Positions 42,647 through 51,927 of a stretch of DNA of 64,000 nt are shown here, in pieces. Under the pieces are notes generated by a model that did no database searches, was not told the DNA's origin, and saw nothing but the letters and a program-made list of their open reading frames with translations. The DNA is from Agromyces protaetiae (GTDB lineage: Bacteria; Actinomycetota; Actinomycetes; Actinomycetales; Microbacteriaceae). Location: positions 2,108,001 through 2,172,000 of the forward strand of contig NZ_CP035491.1 in the NCBI RefSeq assembly GCF_004135405.1, in the 5' to 3' direction. The translations under genes were made by a program, and so were the position numbers. The stretch's first letter is position 1, and the number at the start of each line of letters is the position of its first letter.

Positions 42647-43702
42647 ATGCCCGAAGAACCAGCGGAGGCGACGGCATCGTCGGCCCCGGGCGTGTCCTAT
42701 GTCATGCCCGTCCTGAACGACGCATCGCACGTGCGGCAGGCGGTCGAATCGATCCTCGCGCAAGAGGTCGCCGGCCCCATCGAGGTGCTCATCGCGCTCG
42801 GCCCGTCGATCGACGGCACGGCCGAACTCGTGGCAGACCTCGCCGCGCGCGACCCCCGCGTTCGCGTCCTCGAGAACGAAGTCGGCTCGACGCCCGCGGG
42901 GCTCAACATCGGCATCCGTGCGGCGCAGTACCCCGTCGTCGTGCGAGTCGACTCGCACTCGGTGCTGTCGCCCCGCTACACGGCGATCGCGGTCGAGACC
43001 CTCGATCGCACGGGCGCCGACAACGTCGGCGGCGTCATGGCCGCCCACGGCGAGACGCCGTTCGAGCGGGCTGTCGCGCTTGCCTACACGACGCCCGTCG
43101 GGCTCGGCGGGTCGTCGTTCCACGTCGGCGGTTCCGAGGGCCCCGCCGAGACGGTGTACCTCGGCGTCTTCCGCACGGCGGCCCTCCATCGCGTGGGGCT
43201 CTTCGACGAGGAGATCAAGCGCGGCCAAGACTGGGAGCTCAACCGCCGCATCCGCGAGCAGGGCGGCACGGTGTGGTTCACGCCTGAGCTCTCGGTCACG
43301 TATCGTCCGCGTTCGAGCGTCGAGCGGCTCGCGCGGCAGATGTTCTCGACGGGCCTCTGGCGCGGCGAACTCGCACGTCGGTTCCCGGCGTCCAACGGCA
43401 TCCGCTACTTCGTCCCGCCCGCCATGGTCGTCGGCGTCGTGCTCGGCACCCTCGTGGGCGTGGCGGGCATCGTGCAGGCGATCGTGGGCGCCTCCCCGTG
43501 GCTCCTTCTCGGCTTCGTCGTCCCGGCGGTGTACCTCGCGTTCCTCGCGCTCGCGACCCTCGTGTACGCTCGCGGTGCCGATCGCGCAACCGCGTGGCGG
43601 TTCCTGCTCGTGCTTCCGTGCATCCACGTGTCGTGGGGAGCGGGATTCATCCTCGGCTATCTGTCGCTCGCGAAGAACATCGCGCGGCACACGGGAAGGT
43701 GA
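42647..43702 (+). CDS. Glycosyltransferase family 2
   Basis: 351 residues. The GT-A domain starts with VSYVMPVLNDASHVRQAVESIL, has the acidic nucleotide-binding motif VVRVDSHSVL (~94-103), GQDWELNRRIREQGG as the acceptor/catalytic block, and a C-terminal pair of transmembrane helices (MVVGVVLGTLVGVAG and onwards). The layout is that of membrane GT2 enzymes that add sugars to a lipid carrier. ATG 42647 is chosen; GTG 42638 in frame is the alternative. It is the first gene of the wall-polymer operon, followed 5 bases later by the CDP-alcohol phosphatidyltransferase. Confidence 0.87.
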   Translation: MPEEPAEATASSAPGVSYVMPVLNDASHVRQAVESILAQEVAGPIEVLIALGPSIDGTAELVADLAARDPRVRVLENEVGSTPAGLNIGIRAAQYPVVVRVDSHSVLSPRYTAIAVETLDRTGADNVGGVMAAHGETPFERAVALAYTTPVGLGGSSFHVGGSEGPAETVYLGVFRTAALHRVGLFDEEIKRGQDWELNRRIREQGGTVWFTPELSVTYRPRSSVERLARQMFSTGLWRGELARRFPASNGIRYFVPPAMVVGVVLGTLVGVAGIVQAIVGASPWLLLGFVVPAVYLAFLALATLVYARGADRATAWRFLLVLPCIHVSWGAGFILGYLSLAKNIARHTGR

Positions 43703-43707
43703 CACGG

Positions 43708-44546
43708 ATGTCGCAGACCGACGCTCCCGGCGTGCCCGGGCCGGGCGCGCCCGGGCGAGGGGTGCCGACGAGCATCGCCGAGCTCAAGGCTGTCGCGCAG
43801 CCGCCCGAGGTGCGCGGTCGCCGCAACGCCGAGCACTGGACGGCCGACCTGTACCTCCGGCGCGTCTCGCCGTACCTGACGTGGCTGTTCCTGCACACGC
43901 GCATCTCGGCCAACGGCGTCACGGGGATCATGATCCTCGTCGGCTGGTCGACGGCCGCCGCCCTGCTCATCCCCGGCATCTGGGGGGCGCTTTTCGCGGT
44001 CGTCCTCGGCCAGCTGCAGATGCTCGTCGACTGCTGCGACGGCGAGGTCGCGCGCTGGCGCGGCACGTCGTCGCCCGCGGGCGTGTTCCTCGACAAGGTC
44101 GGCCACTACTCGACCGAGGCGCTCATCCCGCTCGCGCTCGGCATCCGCGCCGCCGCGTACCCGCTCGAGTTCCCGGCCGACTTCCTGTGGACGACGATCG
44201 CCGCGCTCCTCGCCCTCGTGATCGTGCTCAACAAAGCGCTCAACGACATGGTGCACGTCGCGCGCGCGAACGCCGGGCTCGCGAAGCTCGCCGACGCCAA
44301 GGGCGAGAGCGACCCCCGCGGCGGACTCATCGCGACGCTCCGCAAGGCGGCCCGGTTCGTGCCGTTCCACCGCCTCTACCACTCGGTCGAGCTCACGCTC
44401 ATCGTCTTCGCGGCGGCCGTCGTCGGGCTGTTCGCCGGGCAGCCGGTCGTGGACCGGGTCGTGCTGAGCGCGCTCCTGCCGCTGTCGATCCTCGCGCTCG
44501 GGGGCACTTCCTCGCAATCATGGCGAGCCGCCGTGTCCGGTCCTGA
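43708..44546 (+). CDS. CDP-alcohol phosphatidyltransferase family protein, frameshifted at the end
   Basis: About 280 residues if corrected. Start MSQTDAPGVPGPG at 43708. The family motif reads DCCDGEVAR, eight residues, then G-VFL-D-KVG-H: the fourth Asp of DXXDGXXAR-X8-GXXXDXXXD is His. About five membrane helices are visible. As sequenced, the frame runs straight into the next glycosyltransferase (to 45420). Adding one G to the run at 44500-44504 gives GGHFLAIMASRRVRS and a TGA at 44544-44546, a normal membrane-protein end overlapping the GTG of the next gene. It probably transfers a phospho-alcohol from a CDP-linked donor in wall-polymer synthesis. Confidence 0.75.
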
Positions 44547-45420
44547 CCCGCGCGTCGGCGTCGTCGTGCTCACGATGGGCCGGCGCCCCGAAGACCTGGC
44601 GCGAGGCATCCGGAGCGTCCTCGATCAGACGGATGTCTCGACCGATGTCGTCGTGGTCGGCAACGGGTGGAACCCTGCGACATCCGACCCCGCTCTTCCT
44701 GCGGGCGTTGCGACCGTGCACCTGCCAGAGAATCTCGGCATCCCCGCCGGACGCAACCGCGGCGTGCCGCACGTCACCGGCGACGTGCTCTTCTTCCTCG
44801 ACGACGACGCGTTCCTGCCGCACGCCGACTTCCTCGCGCGCGGCTGCGCGATGCTCGCGGCGACGCCCGACCTGGGTCTCGTCCAGCCGCGCGTCGTCGA
44901 CCCGACCGGTGCGGTCTCGCCGCGACGGTGGATCCCGCGCATCCGCAAGGGCGAGGCGACCCACTCGAGCGACGTCTTCAGCTGCTGGGAGGGCGCCGTG
45001 CTCCTCCCGCGCGCCGTGTTCGAGGCCGCCGGGGGCTGGGGCGACCCGTACTTCTACGCGCACGAGGGCATCGAGCTCGCGTGGCGGGTCTGGAACACCG
45101 GGCACCGCGCCTGGTACGCAGGCGATCTCGAAGCGGGACATCCGGTCATCGATCCCGCCCGCCACGCCGAGTACTTCCGCCTCAACGCGCGCAACCGCGT
45201 GTGGCTCGCCAAGCGCAACCTGCCGTGGGTGCTCGTGCCGTTCTACGTCGGGTCGTGGACGGCGATCCAGGTGCTCCGGTGGGCGCGCAAGCCGAAGGCG
45301 CTCCGTGCGTGGTTCGGCGGGTGGGCGGCCGGGTGGCGCGAGAATCCGGGTGGGCGGCGGCCGCTCACGTGGAAGACGGTCTGGCGGATGACTCGGGCGG
45401 GGCGCCTGCCCGTCGTGTGA
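44533..45420 (+). CDS. Glycosyltransferase family 2 (WcaA-like)
   Basis: 295 residues from GTG 44533 (VSGPDPRVGVVVLTMGRRPEDL). The GT-A fold is readable as VGNGWNP, NLGIPAGRNRGV, the metal-binding LFFLDDDAFLP (DXD, ~87-97), and YAHEGIELAWRVWNTG as the catalytic Glu block. There is no strong hydrophobic anchor except near VPFYVGSWTAIQVL. In the raw sequence it is fused in frame to the preceding gene, which I attribute to a missing G. It has two decamer copies (44602, 44631) near residues 24-36. It is part of the wall-polymer operon. Confidence 0.82.
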   Translation: MSGPDPRVGVVVLTMGRRPEDLARGIRSVLDQTDVSTDVVVVGNGWNPATSDPALPAGVATVHLPENLGIPAGRNRGVPHVTGDVLFFLDDDAFLPHADFLARGCAMLAATPDLGLVQPRVVDPTGAVSPRRWIPRIRKGEATHSSDVFSCWEGAVLLPRAVFEAAGGWGDPYFYAHEGIELAWRVWNTGHRAWYAGDLEAGHPVIDPARHAEYFRLNARNRVWLAKRNLPWVLVPFYVGSWTAIQVLRWARKPKALRAWFGGWAAGWRENPGGRRPLTWKTVWRMTRAGRLPVV

Positions 45421-45513
45421 GGCTGCACCGGTTCGGGTAACGATCCCCTCGCGATCCCGCGTGAGGCACCGGCCGCGAGGCATCCGCTCAGGGCCGCTCG
45501 CTACCCTTGGACA

Positions 45514-46815
45514 GTGGGATTGAAGACTGACGCGCGCCGCGCCGTGAAGCTCGCGAAGAACATCCTCTCCTCGCGTCGCGCACAGCGCGAGGTGAAGGCG
45601 AAGCTCGCCGAGCGCCCGGCCCTCGAGCCGCACAAGTACAAGATCGCGGTGTACTTCGCCGACGGCAAGGTCAACATGTACCAGCTGCGGCAATGGTACG
45701 CGCCGCTCGCCGAACTGTCGAAGACGCACCCCGTACTCATCCTGACCCGCGCCTCCGGCGCTGCGCTCACGCTCTTCGAGGAGTCGCCCGTCGACGTCGC
45801 CTACGTGCGCCGGGTCGCCGACCTCGAGCGGGTCATCCACGAGCAAGACCTGCACATCGTGTTCTACGTCAACCAGAACGCCAAGAACTTCCAGATGATG
45901 CGCTACGGGCGCCGCTGGCACGTGTTCATCAACCACGGCGAGTCCGACAAGATGTACATGACCACCAACCAGTTCAAGGCGTACGACTACGCGCTCATCG
46001 CGGGCGACGCCGCGCGCGCGCGCCTCGAGAAGGTGCTGTGGGACTTCGACTTCGACAAGCGCGCCATTCCCATCGGGCGACCGCAGGCCGACCACTATCT
46101 CGACGACTTCGAACTGCCGTACCCGTCCGATGATCGTGAAGTTGTGCTCTACGCGCCGACGTGGGAGGGCGACCGCGCCGCTGCCGCCTACGGCTCGATC
46201 GCAACCCACGGCGTGCACCTCGTGCGCGCGCTCCTCGCCACCGGACGCCACCGGGTCATCTACCGCCCACACCCGCGCTCGGGCGTCGTCGACCCCGCCT
46301 ACGGCGCCGCGAACCGCGAGATCATCGACGCGATCCGCTCTGCGAACGTCGAAGACCCGTCGGCGCACCACATCTTCGACGACGGTGCCAAGCTCGGCTG
46401 GCAGCTCGCCGCGGCCGACGTCGCGATCGTCGACATCTCGGCGATGGTCTACGACCGGCTCGCCGCCGGAAAGCCGCTCCTCATCACGCGGCCTGCGAAC
46501 CCCGCCGCCCAGATCGACACCGGCGGTTACCTCTCGGCGTGCGACTGGCTCGTCGCCGGCCCCGGCGAGACGATGCTCGCCCGCGTCGACGAGATCGCCC
46601 ACGACCCCGACGCCCTCGCGCGCCTCGGCTACTGGGTCGAGCGCTACTTCGGCGACACGACCCCCGGAGTGACGACCGCACGCTTTCACGGTGCCGTCGA
46701 GCATCTGCTCGCGGAGTGGGACCGCTTCGCGGCCCTGCACGCGGGCGAAGACGAGCCCGACGACCACGATGTGGAGGGCGAAGAGGCCGAGGAGGAGCTG
46801 GAGGCGACGGGGTAG
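45514..46815 (+). CDS. CDP-glycerol glycerophosphotransferase family protein
   Basis: 433 residues, GTG 45514 preceded by TACCCT with 6 bases between, so probably leaderless. The TagF-like C-terminal half is clear: VVLYAPTWEGD (UDP/CDP-binding start), VIYRPHPRSGVVDP, LGWQLAAADVAIVDISAMVYD and KPLLITRP. It should polymerise or prime glycerol-phosphate chains of a teichoic-acid-like polymer from CDP-glycerol. The first 60 residues are basic (LAKNILSSRRAQREVKAKL) and may bind membranes. The end is acidic. The defence island begins directly after it. Confidence 0.87.
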   Translation: MGLKTDARRAVKLAKNILSSRRAQREVKAKLAERPALEPHKYKIAVYFADGKVNMYQLRQWYAPLAELSKTHPVLILTRASGAALTLFEESPVDVAYVRRVADLERVIHEQDLHIVFYVNQNAKNFQMMRYGRRWHVFINHGESDKMYMTTNQFKAYDYALIAGDAARARLEKVLWDFDFDKRAIPIGRPQADHYLDDFELPYPSDDREVVLYAPTWEGDRAAAAYGSIATHGVHLVRALLATGRHRVIYRPHPRSGVVDPAYGAANREIIDAIRSANVEDPSAHHIFDDGAKLGWQLAAADVAIVDISAMVYDRLAAGKPLLITRPANPAAQIDTGGYLSACDWLVAGPGETMLARVDEIAHDPDALARLGYWVERYFGDTTPGVTTARFHGAVEHLLAEWDRFAALHAGEDEPDDHDVEGEEAEEELEATG

Positions 46816-46820
46816 GTCCT

Positions 46821-46855
46821 GGCTACCCTGCTCCTACCGCTGGTAGTATTGGGGT
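46821..46855 (+). promoter_or_regulatory. Promoter and palindromic operator of the MazF-type module
   Basis: A TAGTAT -10 box (46844-46849) lies 6 bases before the ATG, giving a leaderless mRNA. It overlaps the palindrome CTACC-GCT-GGTAG (46834-46846), flanked by ACCC upstream and GGGGT downstream. A ribbon-helix-helix antitoxin bound here would block the promoter, which is the usual autoregulation. Confidence 0.65.
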
Positions 46856-47080
46856 ATGAAGGTCAGCGTGAGTCTCGACGAGGCGGATGTTGCATTCCTT
46901 GACGCCGATGTAGAACGCGGCGTCTACGAGTCTCGCTCAGCCGCAGTCGCGGCGTCCATCCGCTTGCTTCGGGAGCGCGAACTCACTCAGAGCTATCTCG
47001 AGGAGTTCCAGGAGTGGGGCGAGTCGGGCGAGGCCGACGCGTGGGATGCTGCGTCGGGCGACGGACTGGTCTCCAAGTGA
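46856..47080 (+). CDS. Ribbon-helix-helix antitoxin of a MazF-type module
   Basis: 74 residues. The N-terminal MKVSVSLDEADVAFLDADV is a ribbon-helix-helix DNA-binding start, followed by ESRSAAVAASIRLLRERE. The acidic C-terminus (YLEEFQEWGESGEADAWD) would wrap and inhibit the toxin. The gene order antitoxin-toxin with a GTGA overlap is standard. Its own promoter carries a palindrome (see 46821-46855). The protein is close in style to ParD/CopG-type antitoxins. Confidence 0.85.
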   Translation: MKVSVSLDEADVAFLDADVERGVYESRSAAVAASIRLLRERELTQSYLEEFQEWGESGEADAWDAASGDGLVSK

Positions 47081-47448
47081 CCCATCGTCCGGAGCGAGAG
47101 CTCGTGCGGGGGCGCGTCGTGCTCGTCGAACTCGATCCGCATCGCGGTGCGGAGCAGGGGAAGACCCGACCGGCGGTGATCGTCAGCAATGATGGGGCAA
47201 ATGCTGCCGCAGCGCGATCCGACTACGGCGTCATCACGGTTGTGCCGCTCACGAGCAACGTACGCACCATCCGGCCCTATCAAGCGTTGATTCCTCGTGA
47301 CCGGAGTGGACTGCCCGTCGACTCGAAGGCTCAGACCGAGCAGGTGAGAAGCATCTCGACCGAGCGCGTGGTGAACGCGATCGGGTGGCTCGACGCCGAA
47401 CTCATGGCCGAAGTCGATGAGGCGCTTCGCGTGCACCTATCGCTGTAG
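47077..47448 (+). CDS. mazF: MazF/PemK family mRNA endoribonuclease toxin
   Basis: 123 residues. The PemK/MazF signature is present: RGRVVLVELDPHRGAEQGKTRPAVIVSND (positions ~11-39), then VITVVPLTSN, PYQALIPRDRSGLPVDSKAQTEQVRSI and the C-terminal helix. The Arg after GKT and the TSN block are the catalytic/RNA-binding positions. It cleaves RNA and stops translation unless bound by the antitoxin. GTG 47077 overlaps the antitoxin TGA. It is convergent with hsdR, 13 bases apart. Confidence 0.93.
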   Translation: MTHRPERELVRGRVVLVELDPHRGAEQGKTRPAVIVSNDGANAAAARSDYGVITVVPLTSNVRTIRPYQALIPRDRSGLPVDSKAQTEQVRSISTERVVNAIGWLDAELMAEVDEALRVHLSL

Positions 47449-47461
47449 TTCTCGACCGGGT

Positions 47462-50400
47462 TCAGCCGGCCGCTTCGCCGTCGAGCCGCTCCTCACGTTC
47501 GATGCGCAGGTTCTCATGGACGAGTTCCCCGAACCGCTTGACGAGTTCGATCTGCACTTCGGGGCGACCGAAGTAGAAGTCGACGATCTCGTTCTGGTTC
47601 GTCTGGTTGCCGAGCACGGCGTCGGTCACGGCATTGCTGAGGTCGGGCGACTCGACGAACTGCGTCGTCGTGTTCGCGGCCGCCTGCGTGCGGATCTGGG
47701 GGTTCTCGGCGAGCACGGTGACGACGCCCTGGACCCACGACTCGATCGCCGACGCGTTGAAGTCTTCATCCGCGAACAGTTCGTTGATCCGCGAGAGGAT
47801 CTCGGCGAGCCGCGCGAGACGCGGGTCCCGTGCCGTCCCCGATCCTGCTTCGCCCGCAGGCCTGAGTGCCTTGGCCTCCCCGGCACTCAGATCGATGCTG
47901 TGATCGCCCGACCGAGCCTGCTTGATGTGTGTGAGCTCGACGGCCGAGAAATCGATGGGGTCGTTCGACACACGGCCGGTCAGCCGGGGGAGCAACAGCC
48001 GAAGGTAGAGCGAGCGCTTCTCGAGGCTCGTGTCGCCGTAGTCGACGATCTGGGAGAGGAAATCGTACAGGCGGATGAACGAGCCCACGTCCTTGCGGAA
48101 GAGGTCGAGCTCGTCGATCGCGGCCTTGTCGTCGGTGGCTACCGCGCTCGCGTAGCGCGTGTTGAATCGATCGGCTGCTGCTTTGAGCGGTGCAGTGTGA
48201 GCGCTGTGGCGCGCTTCGGCGAGGAACGCGACGGCGAACGCTTCGACCTCGGCGTCGGTGTAGATCGCCGCGACGTCGAGCTTCGCGACGACGTCGTGCA
48301 CGAGGTCGGGGTCGGTCGTCTCGGTCAGTTCGGCGGTGCGGTAGTAGGGCAGGAACGAGTCGAGGATCTCCCGCGGGTCGTTCACGAAGTCGAGCACATA
48401 GGTCGTGTCTTTGCCGGCCGACGGATACGTGCGGTTGAGGCGGGAGAGCGTCTGCACCGCGGTCACTCCGGAGAGCCGCTTGTCGACGTACATCGCGCAG
48501 AGCAGCGGCTGGTCGAAGCCGGTCTGGTACTTGTTCGCGACGAGGAGGAGTTGGAAGTCATCCGAGGCGAACGCGACGGGGAGCGTGCGGCCACGGAGCC
48601 CGCGGTTGAGGTTCGCTTCTGTGAAAGGCGGCACGACGCCTGCGAACGCGACTCCGGGCGCTTGGTCGGCGGTGAGACTCCCCGAGAACGCGACGAGCGT
48701 GGCGATCGGGTAGCTCTTCTTCGAGATGTACGCGTCGATGGCCTCCTTATACCGCACGGCGTGTTCACGCGAACTGGTGACGACCATCGCCTTCGCGTGC
48801 CCGTCGAGCAGGTGCCGCACGTTCTCGCGGTAGTGCTCGACGATGATCTGCACCTTCTGGCCGATGTTCGTCGGGTGGAGCGACACCCACCGCATGAGGC
48901 CCTTGGTGGCCTCCGATTCATCCACCAGGTCGACCGCTTCGAGGTGACGCTTCGACTTCTCGGCGATCTGGAATGCGGTGTCGTAGGTCGTGTAGTTCTT
49001 CAGGACGTCGAGGATGTAGCCCTCTTCGATCGCCTGCTGCATCGAGTAGACGTGGAACGGCTGCGGGGTCGCGTCGCCGACGCTCGCCGCGTTGCTCGGT
49101 ACGCGTCCGAAGAGTTCGAGGGTCTTCGCCTTCGGGGTCGCAGTGAACGCGAAGAAGGACAGATTGGGGGATGTCGCGCGCGCTTCCATCTCAGAAGCGA
49201 GCACGGCTTCGCTGTCGATCTCGCCGCCGTCCGCAAGGTCGGCCTGTTCTTCGGCGGTGAGCACCTGACGCAGCTTCTGCGAGACGCGACCGGTCTGGGA
49301 CGAGTGCGCCTCGTCGGCGATGATCGCGAAGCGTCGGTCGGAGAGGCCCTTCGTCTCACGGATCGCCGCGAGCGCGAACGGGAAGGTCTGCATCGTGACG
49401 ATGACGATGAGTTTGCCGCTCAGGAGCTCCTTCGCCAAGAGTCCTGACTTCGACGTGACCTCTTCGCCGGCTTTGCGCACCTCATCGGCGTTGATCGTCG
49501 CGACGGTTCCGCCAACCCCTTCGATCTGCTTGATCGCCGTCTGCAGTTGGTCGTCGAGCACGGTGCGGTCGGTCACCACGATGACGGTGTCGAACACCTT
49601 GCGATCGTCGTCATCGTGCAGGCTCGACAATCCGTGTGCGAGCCACGCGATCGAGTTCGTCTTGCCCGAGCCCGCGGAGTGCTGCACGAGATAGCGATGT
49701 CCCGGACCCTCGTGCTTGACCGTGTCGAGCAGTTCCGTGACGAGCTCCCACTGATGGAATCTCGGGAAGAGGAGCGCCGTCGACTTCGTGACCGCGCCCG
49801 TGATGGGGTCCGTGCTCGTCTTCTTCTCGAGGTGAAGGAGGCGCCCGATGATGTGCAGCCATGCGTCGCGGTGCAGCACGCGCTCCCAGAGATAGGCGGA
49901 TGCCGCGCCCGACGGGTTGACCGGATTGCCCTTGCCCCCATCGCGCCCGAGATTGAACGGCAGGAAGTGGGTCGACTTGCCGTTCAAACGTGTCGTCATC
50001 GCGACTTCGTCGTTCGAGACGGCGAAGTGCACGAGGCATCGGTTCGCAAATCCGAGCAGCGGCTCGCCCTTCGGATCGCGGTGCTGCCGGTACTGGGCGA
50101 TCGCGTCGTCCAGCGACTGCGTGTTGTCGGTCTTGAGCTCGATCGTCGCGACCGGCAGGCCGTTGACGAACAGCACAAGGTCAATCGACTGCGTGTTCTT
50201 CGACGAATAGTAGACCTGGCGCATCACGCGTAGGCGCATCGCCGCGTACCGCTCGTTCGCGGCCTGGTTGAGTGAGGTCGCGGGCTTGAACTCGGCCATC
50301 GCGAACGTCGCGGGCGTCTTCTTGAACCCACGGCGCAGGACGTTGAGCGTACCGCCGCCCGCGTCGAGCGGTGTGTCGAGCGTCTTCACGAGGCGATCGA

Positions 50401-50626
50401 GGAGTTGCTGCTCGGCCTTGATTCGATCGGCTTCGGATGCCTCGGGGCGCACCGCTTTCGCGTACTCGACGGGTTGGGTGGCCTCGAGCCAGGCGAGCAC
50501 ATCGGCGGGGAAGAGGGCGCGAGCTTTGTCGTACCCTTGCGCCGGGTCGGACTCGTAGATCCAGCCGTGGGAGCCGAGATACTCGCAGATCTCGTCTTCG
50601 AACGCCCGCTCGTGCTCGATGCCCAT
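47462..50626 (-). CDS. hsdR: Type I restriction enzyme R subunit (HsdR)
   Basis: 1054 residues. The N-terminal nuclease domain has a PD-(D/E)XK core, IDLVLFVNGLPVATIELKTD (Asp...Glu-Leu-Lys, ~147-166). The translocase has Walker A HSAGSGKT (~316-323), motif II DEAH (DEAHSSQTGRVS), and the later LLVANKYQTGFDQPLL (motif V-like) and QTLSRLNRTYPS (motif VI). It cuts unmodified DNA with HsdM and HsdS after ATP-driven translocation. ATG 50626 shares its A with the hsdS TGA; a GTG one codon upstream is also possible. A single decamer copy (50435) is the only one between 46 and 55 kb. Confidence 0.95.
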   Translation of the reverse strand: MGIEHERAFEDEICEYLGSHGWIYESDPAQGYDKARALFPADVLAWLEATQPVEYAKAVRPEASEADRIKAEQQLLDRLVKTLDTPLDAGGGTLNVLRRGFKKTPATFAMAEFKPATSLNQAANERYAAMRLRVMRQVYYSSKNTQSIDLVLFVNGLPVATIELKTDNTQSLDDAIAQYRQHRDPKGEPLLGFANRCLVHFAVSNDEVAMTTRLNGKSTHFLPFNLGRDGGKGNPVNPSGAASAYLWERVLHRDAWLHIIGRLLHLEKKTSTDPITGAVTKSTALLFPRFHQWELVTELLDTVKHEGPGHRYLVQHSAGSGKTNSIAWLAHGLSSLHDDDDRKVFDTVIVVTDRTVLDDQLQTAIKQIEGVGGTVATINADEVRKAGEEVTSKSGLLAKELLSGKLIVIVTMQTFPFALAAIRETKGLSDRRFAIIADEAHSSQTGRVSQKLRQVLTAEEQADLADGGEIDSEAVLASEMEARATSPNLSFFAFTATPKAKTLELFGRVPSNAASVGDATPQPFHVYSMQQAIEEGYILDVLKNYTTYDTAFQIAEKSKRHLEAVDLVDESEATKGLMRWVSLHPTNIGQKVQIIVEHYRENVRHLLDGHAKAMVVTSSREHAVRYKEAIDAYISKKSYPIATLVAFSGSLTADQAPGVAFAGVVPPFTEANLNRGLRGRTLPVAFASDDFQLLLVANKYQTGFDQPLLCAMYVDKRLSGVTAVQTLSRLNRTYPSAGKDTTYVLDFVNDPREILDSFLPYYRTAELTETTDPDLVHDVVAKLDVAAIYTDAEVEAFAVAFLAEARHSAHTAPLKAAADRFNTRYASAVATDDKAAIDELDLFRKDVGSFIRLYDFLSQIVDYGDTSLEKRSLYLRLLLPRLTGRVSNDPIDFSAVELTHIKQARSGDHSIDLSAGEAKALRPAGEAGSGTARDPRLARLAEILSRINELFADEDFNASAIESWVQGVVTVLAENPQIRTQAAANTTTQFVESPDLSNAVTDAVLGNQTNQNEIVDFYFGRPEVQIELVKRFGELVHENLRIEREERLDGEAAG

Positions 50627-51927
50627 CACGCCGCCTTCGTGGTTACGTCGATCTGCCCGGTTACCGCGGCCGTGATGAGCGCCGCCCTGCGCTCCTTCGC
50701 GAGGGCGATGAACTGCTCGGTCTTGGAGATGAGGGTGTCGATCTTCGCGGTTCGTGCATCTAGCTCAAGCGCGATCTCCGCCTGGCGCTCGACGGGCAGT
50801 AACGGAATGCGTAGTGCGCGAAGCTTCTCCGCTGTGAGGTGAGCAATGGTCGAGCCGTCGCAGAGGATGTCAATGACACCGGAATCGCGGTAAGACCGAA
50901 GCACGTAGCCAAGCCAGGCGGTTGAGGCGTTGTCCACCGATCGCACGCGGTTGACCGTCTTCTGGAACGACCAGCCAGGCATGTCCTCCCTCAGAAGCAC
51001 AGATGTGCCGACCGCGCCGCCTTCGACCACGAGAAGGTCGCCGTTCTGCAGGTTCAGTCGTTGTGCCTCGTCGAGTGAATAGGGCATGCGATTGACGTCG
51101 CTCAGAGCGAGGCCGCCATCTTGAATATTGGCCGCCCGAATATATGGGAGGTCAGAGTCCGACGTGCTTCTCGCTTTGCCTGCATCGAGCATCTTGCCGA
51201 GGACCACAGTGAACAGTGCGCCGATCGGGATTGATTCCCGTTGTGCTTGGCCGAGAGGCGCGAAGCCGGCTAGCGCCAGACTCTGAATGGTCGACCGCCG
51301 CCGTTCGCCGAGAGATGCGATGAGCCTCTGCTGCTTCGCGATGAGGGTGTCGATGCTGCCGATCTCGTGGTCGAGATAGTCGGCGATCAATCGCTGGTCG
51401 TTGATGGTCGGGTACGGAATTGCGATTCTGTTGATATCGCGCTGAAAGAGGTGGGGCACTCCCATGCCGTCCTTCAGCCGATCGAATAGCGATCGAGCGT
51501 ACTGGCTTGCCAGCGTCCAATAGAGGAAGCGGCCGTCCAAGGTTGAGGCTGGTGTGATCACGGCAATCGATCCGTTCACGGTGGCAGGGGCCGGCAGGTC
51601 TCGTACGATGTTGACCGTGCCGATAGTCGAGCCGTCCTTGGTTAGAAGCACGTCTCCTCTGGCGAGCATGATCTCGGGGGACTCTTCGTATCGCTCGTAC
51701 GTGATTTGGTTGGCGTTCGCGTAGTCGATCGCACTGTGCTTGATATTTGGAGTCGCGATCATCGCGACGCCGCCACTGTCGACGTACTCGTCTGCAGTGA
51801 GTCCCTTCCAGCCGAGTCGGGCTCTCACCCACGACACACGGCCGACCGCCCGAGTCTCCCATCCGGCCGGGAGCGGTCCGACCCAGTCCAGATACCAGCC
51901 GCGGTTCGGGGTGCCGGGGAGCGTCAT
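50626..51927 (-). CDS. hsdS: Type I restriction-modification specificity subunit (HsdS)
   Basis: 433 residues. Two target-recognition halves, each followed by a conserved helical spacer, are readable. The first TRD contains WVRARLGWKGLTADEYVDSGG and ends in the spacer IGSIDTLIAKQQRLIASLGERR. The second contains LPYIRAANIQDGGLALSD and ends with KIDTLISKTEQFIALAKERR. The parallel spacers are the hallmark of HsdS and imply a bipartite DNA target whose halves cannot be predicted here. This is the most AT-rich gene of the window, a sign of transfer. Both ends overlap (hsdM TGA before, hsdR ATG after). Confidence 0.95.
   Translation of the reverse strand: MTLPGTPNRGWYLDWVGPLPAGWETRAVGRVSWVRARLGWKGLTADEYVDSGGVAMIATPNIKHSAIDYANANQITYERYEESPEIMLARGDVLLTKDGSTIGTVNIVRDLPAPATVNGSIAVITPASTLDGRFLYWTLASQYARSLFDRLKDGMGVPHLFQRDINRIAIPYPTINDQRLIADYLDHEIGSIDTLIAKQQRLIASLGERRRSTIQSLALAGFAPLGQAQRESIPIGALFTVVLGKMLDAGKARSTSDSDLPYIRAANIQDGGLALSDVNRMPYSLDEAQRLNLQNGDLLVVEGGAVGTSVLLREDMPGWSFQKTVNRVRSVDNASTAWLGYVLRSYRDSGVIDILCDGSTIAHLTAEKLRALRIPLLPVERQAEIALELDARTAKIDTLISKTEQFIALAKERRAALITAAVTGQIDVTTKAA

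Noticed and set aside
40593-42677. A 694-codon minus-strand frame opposite the S1C protease
   Set aside because: Composition bias only; the plus strand has a full catalytic triad.
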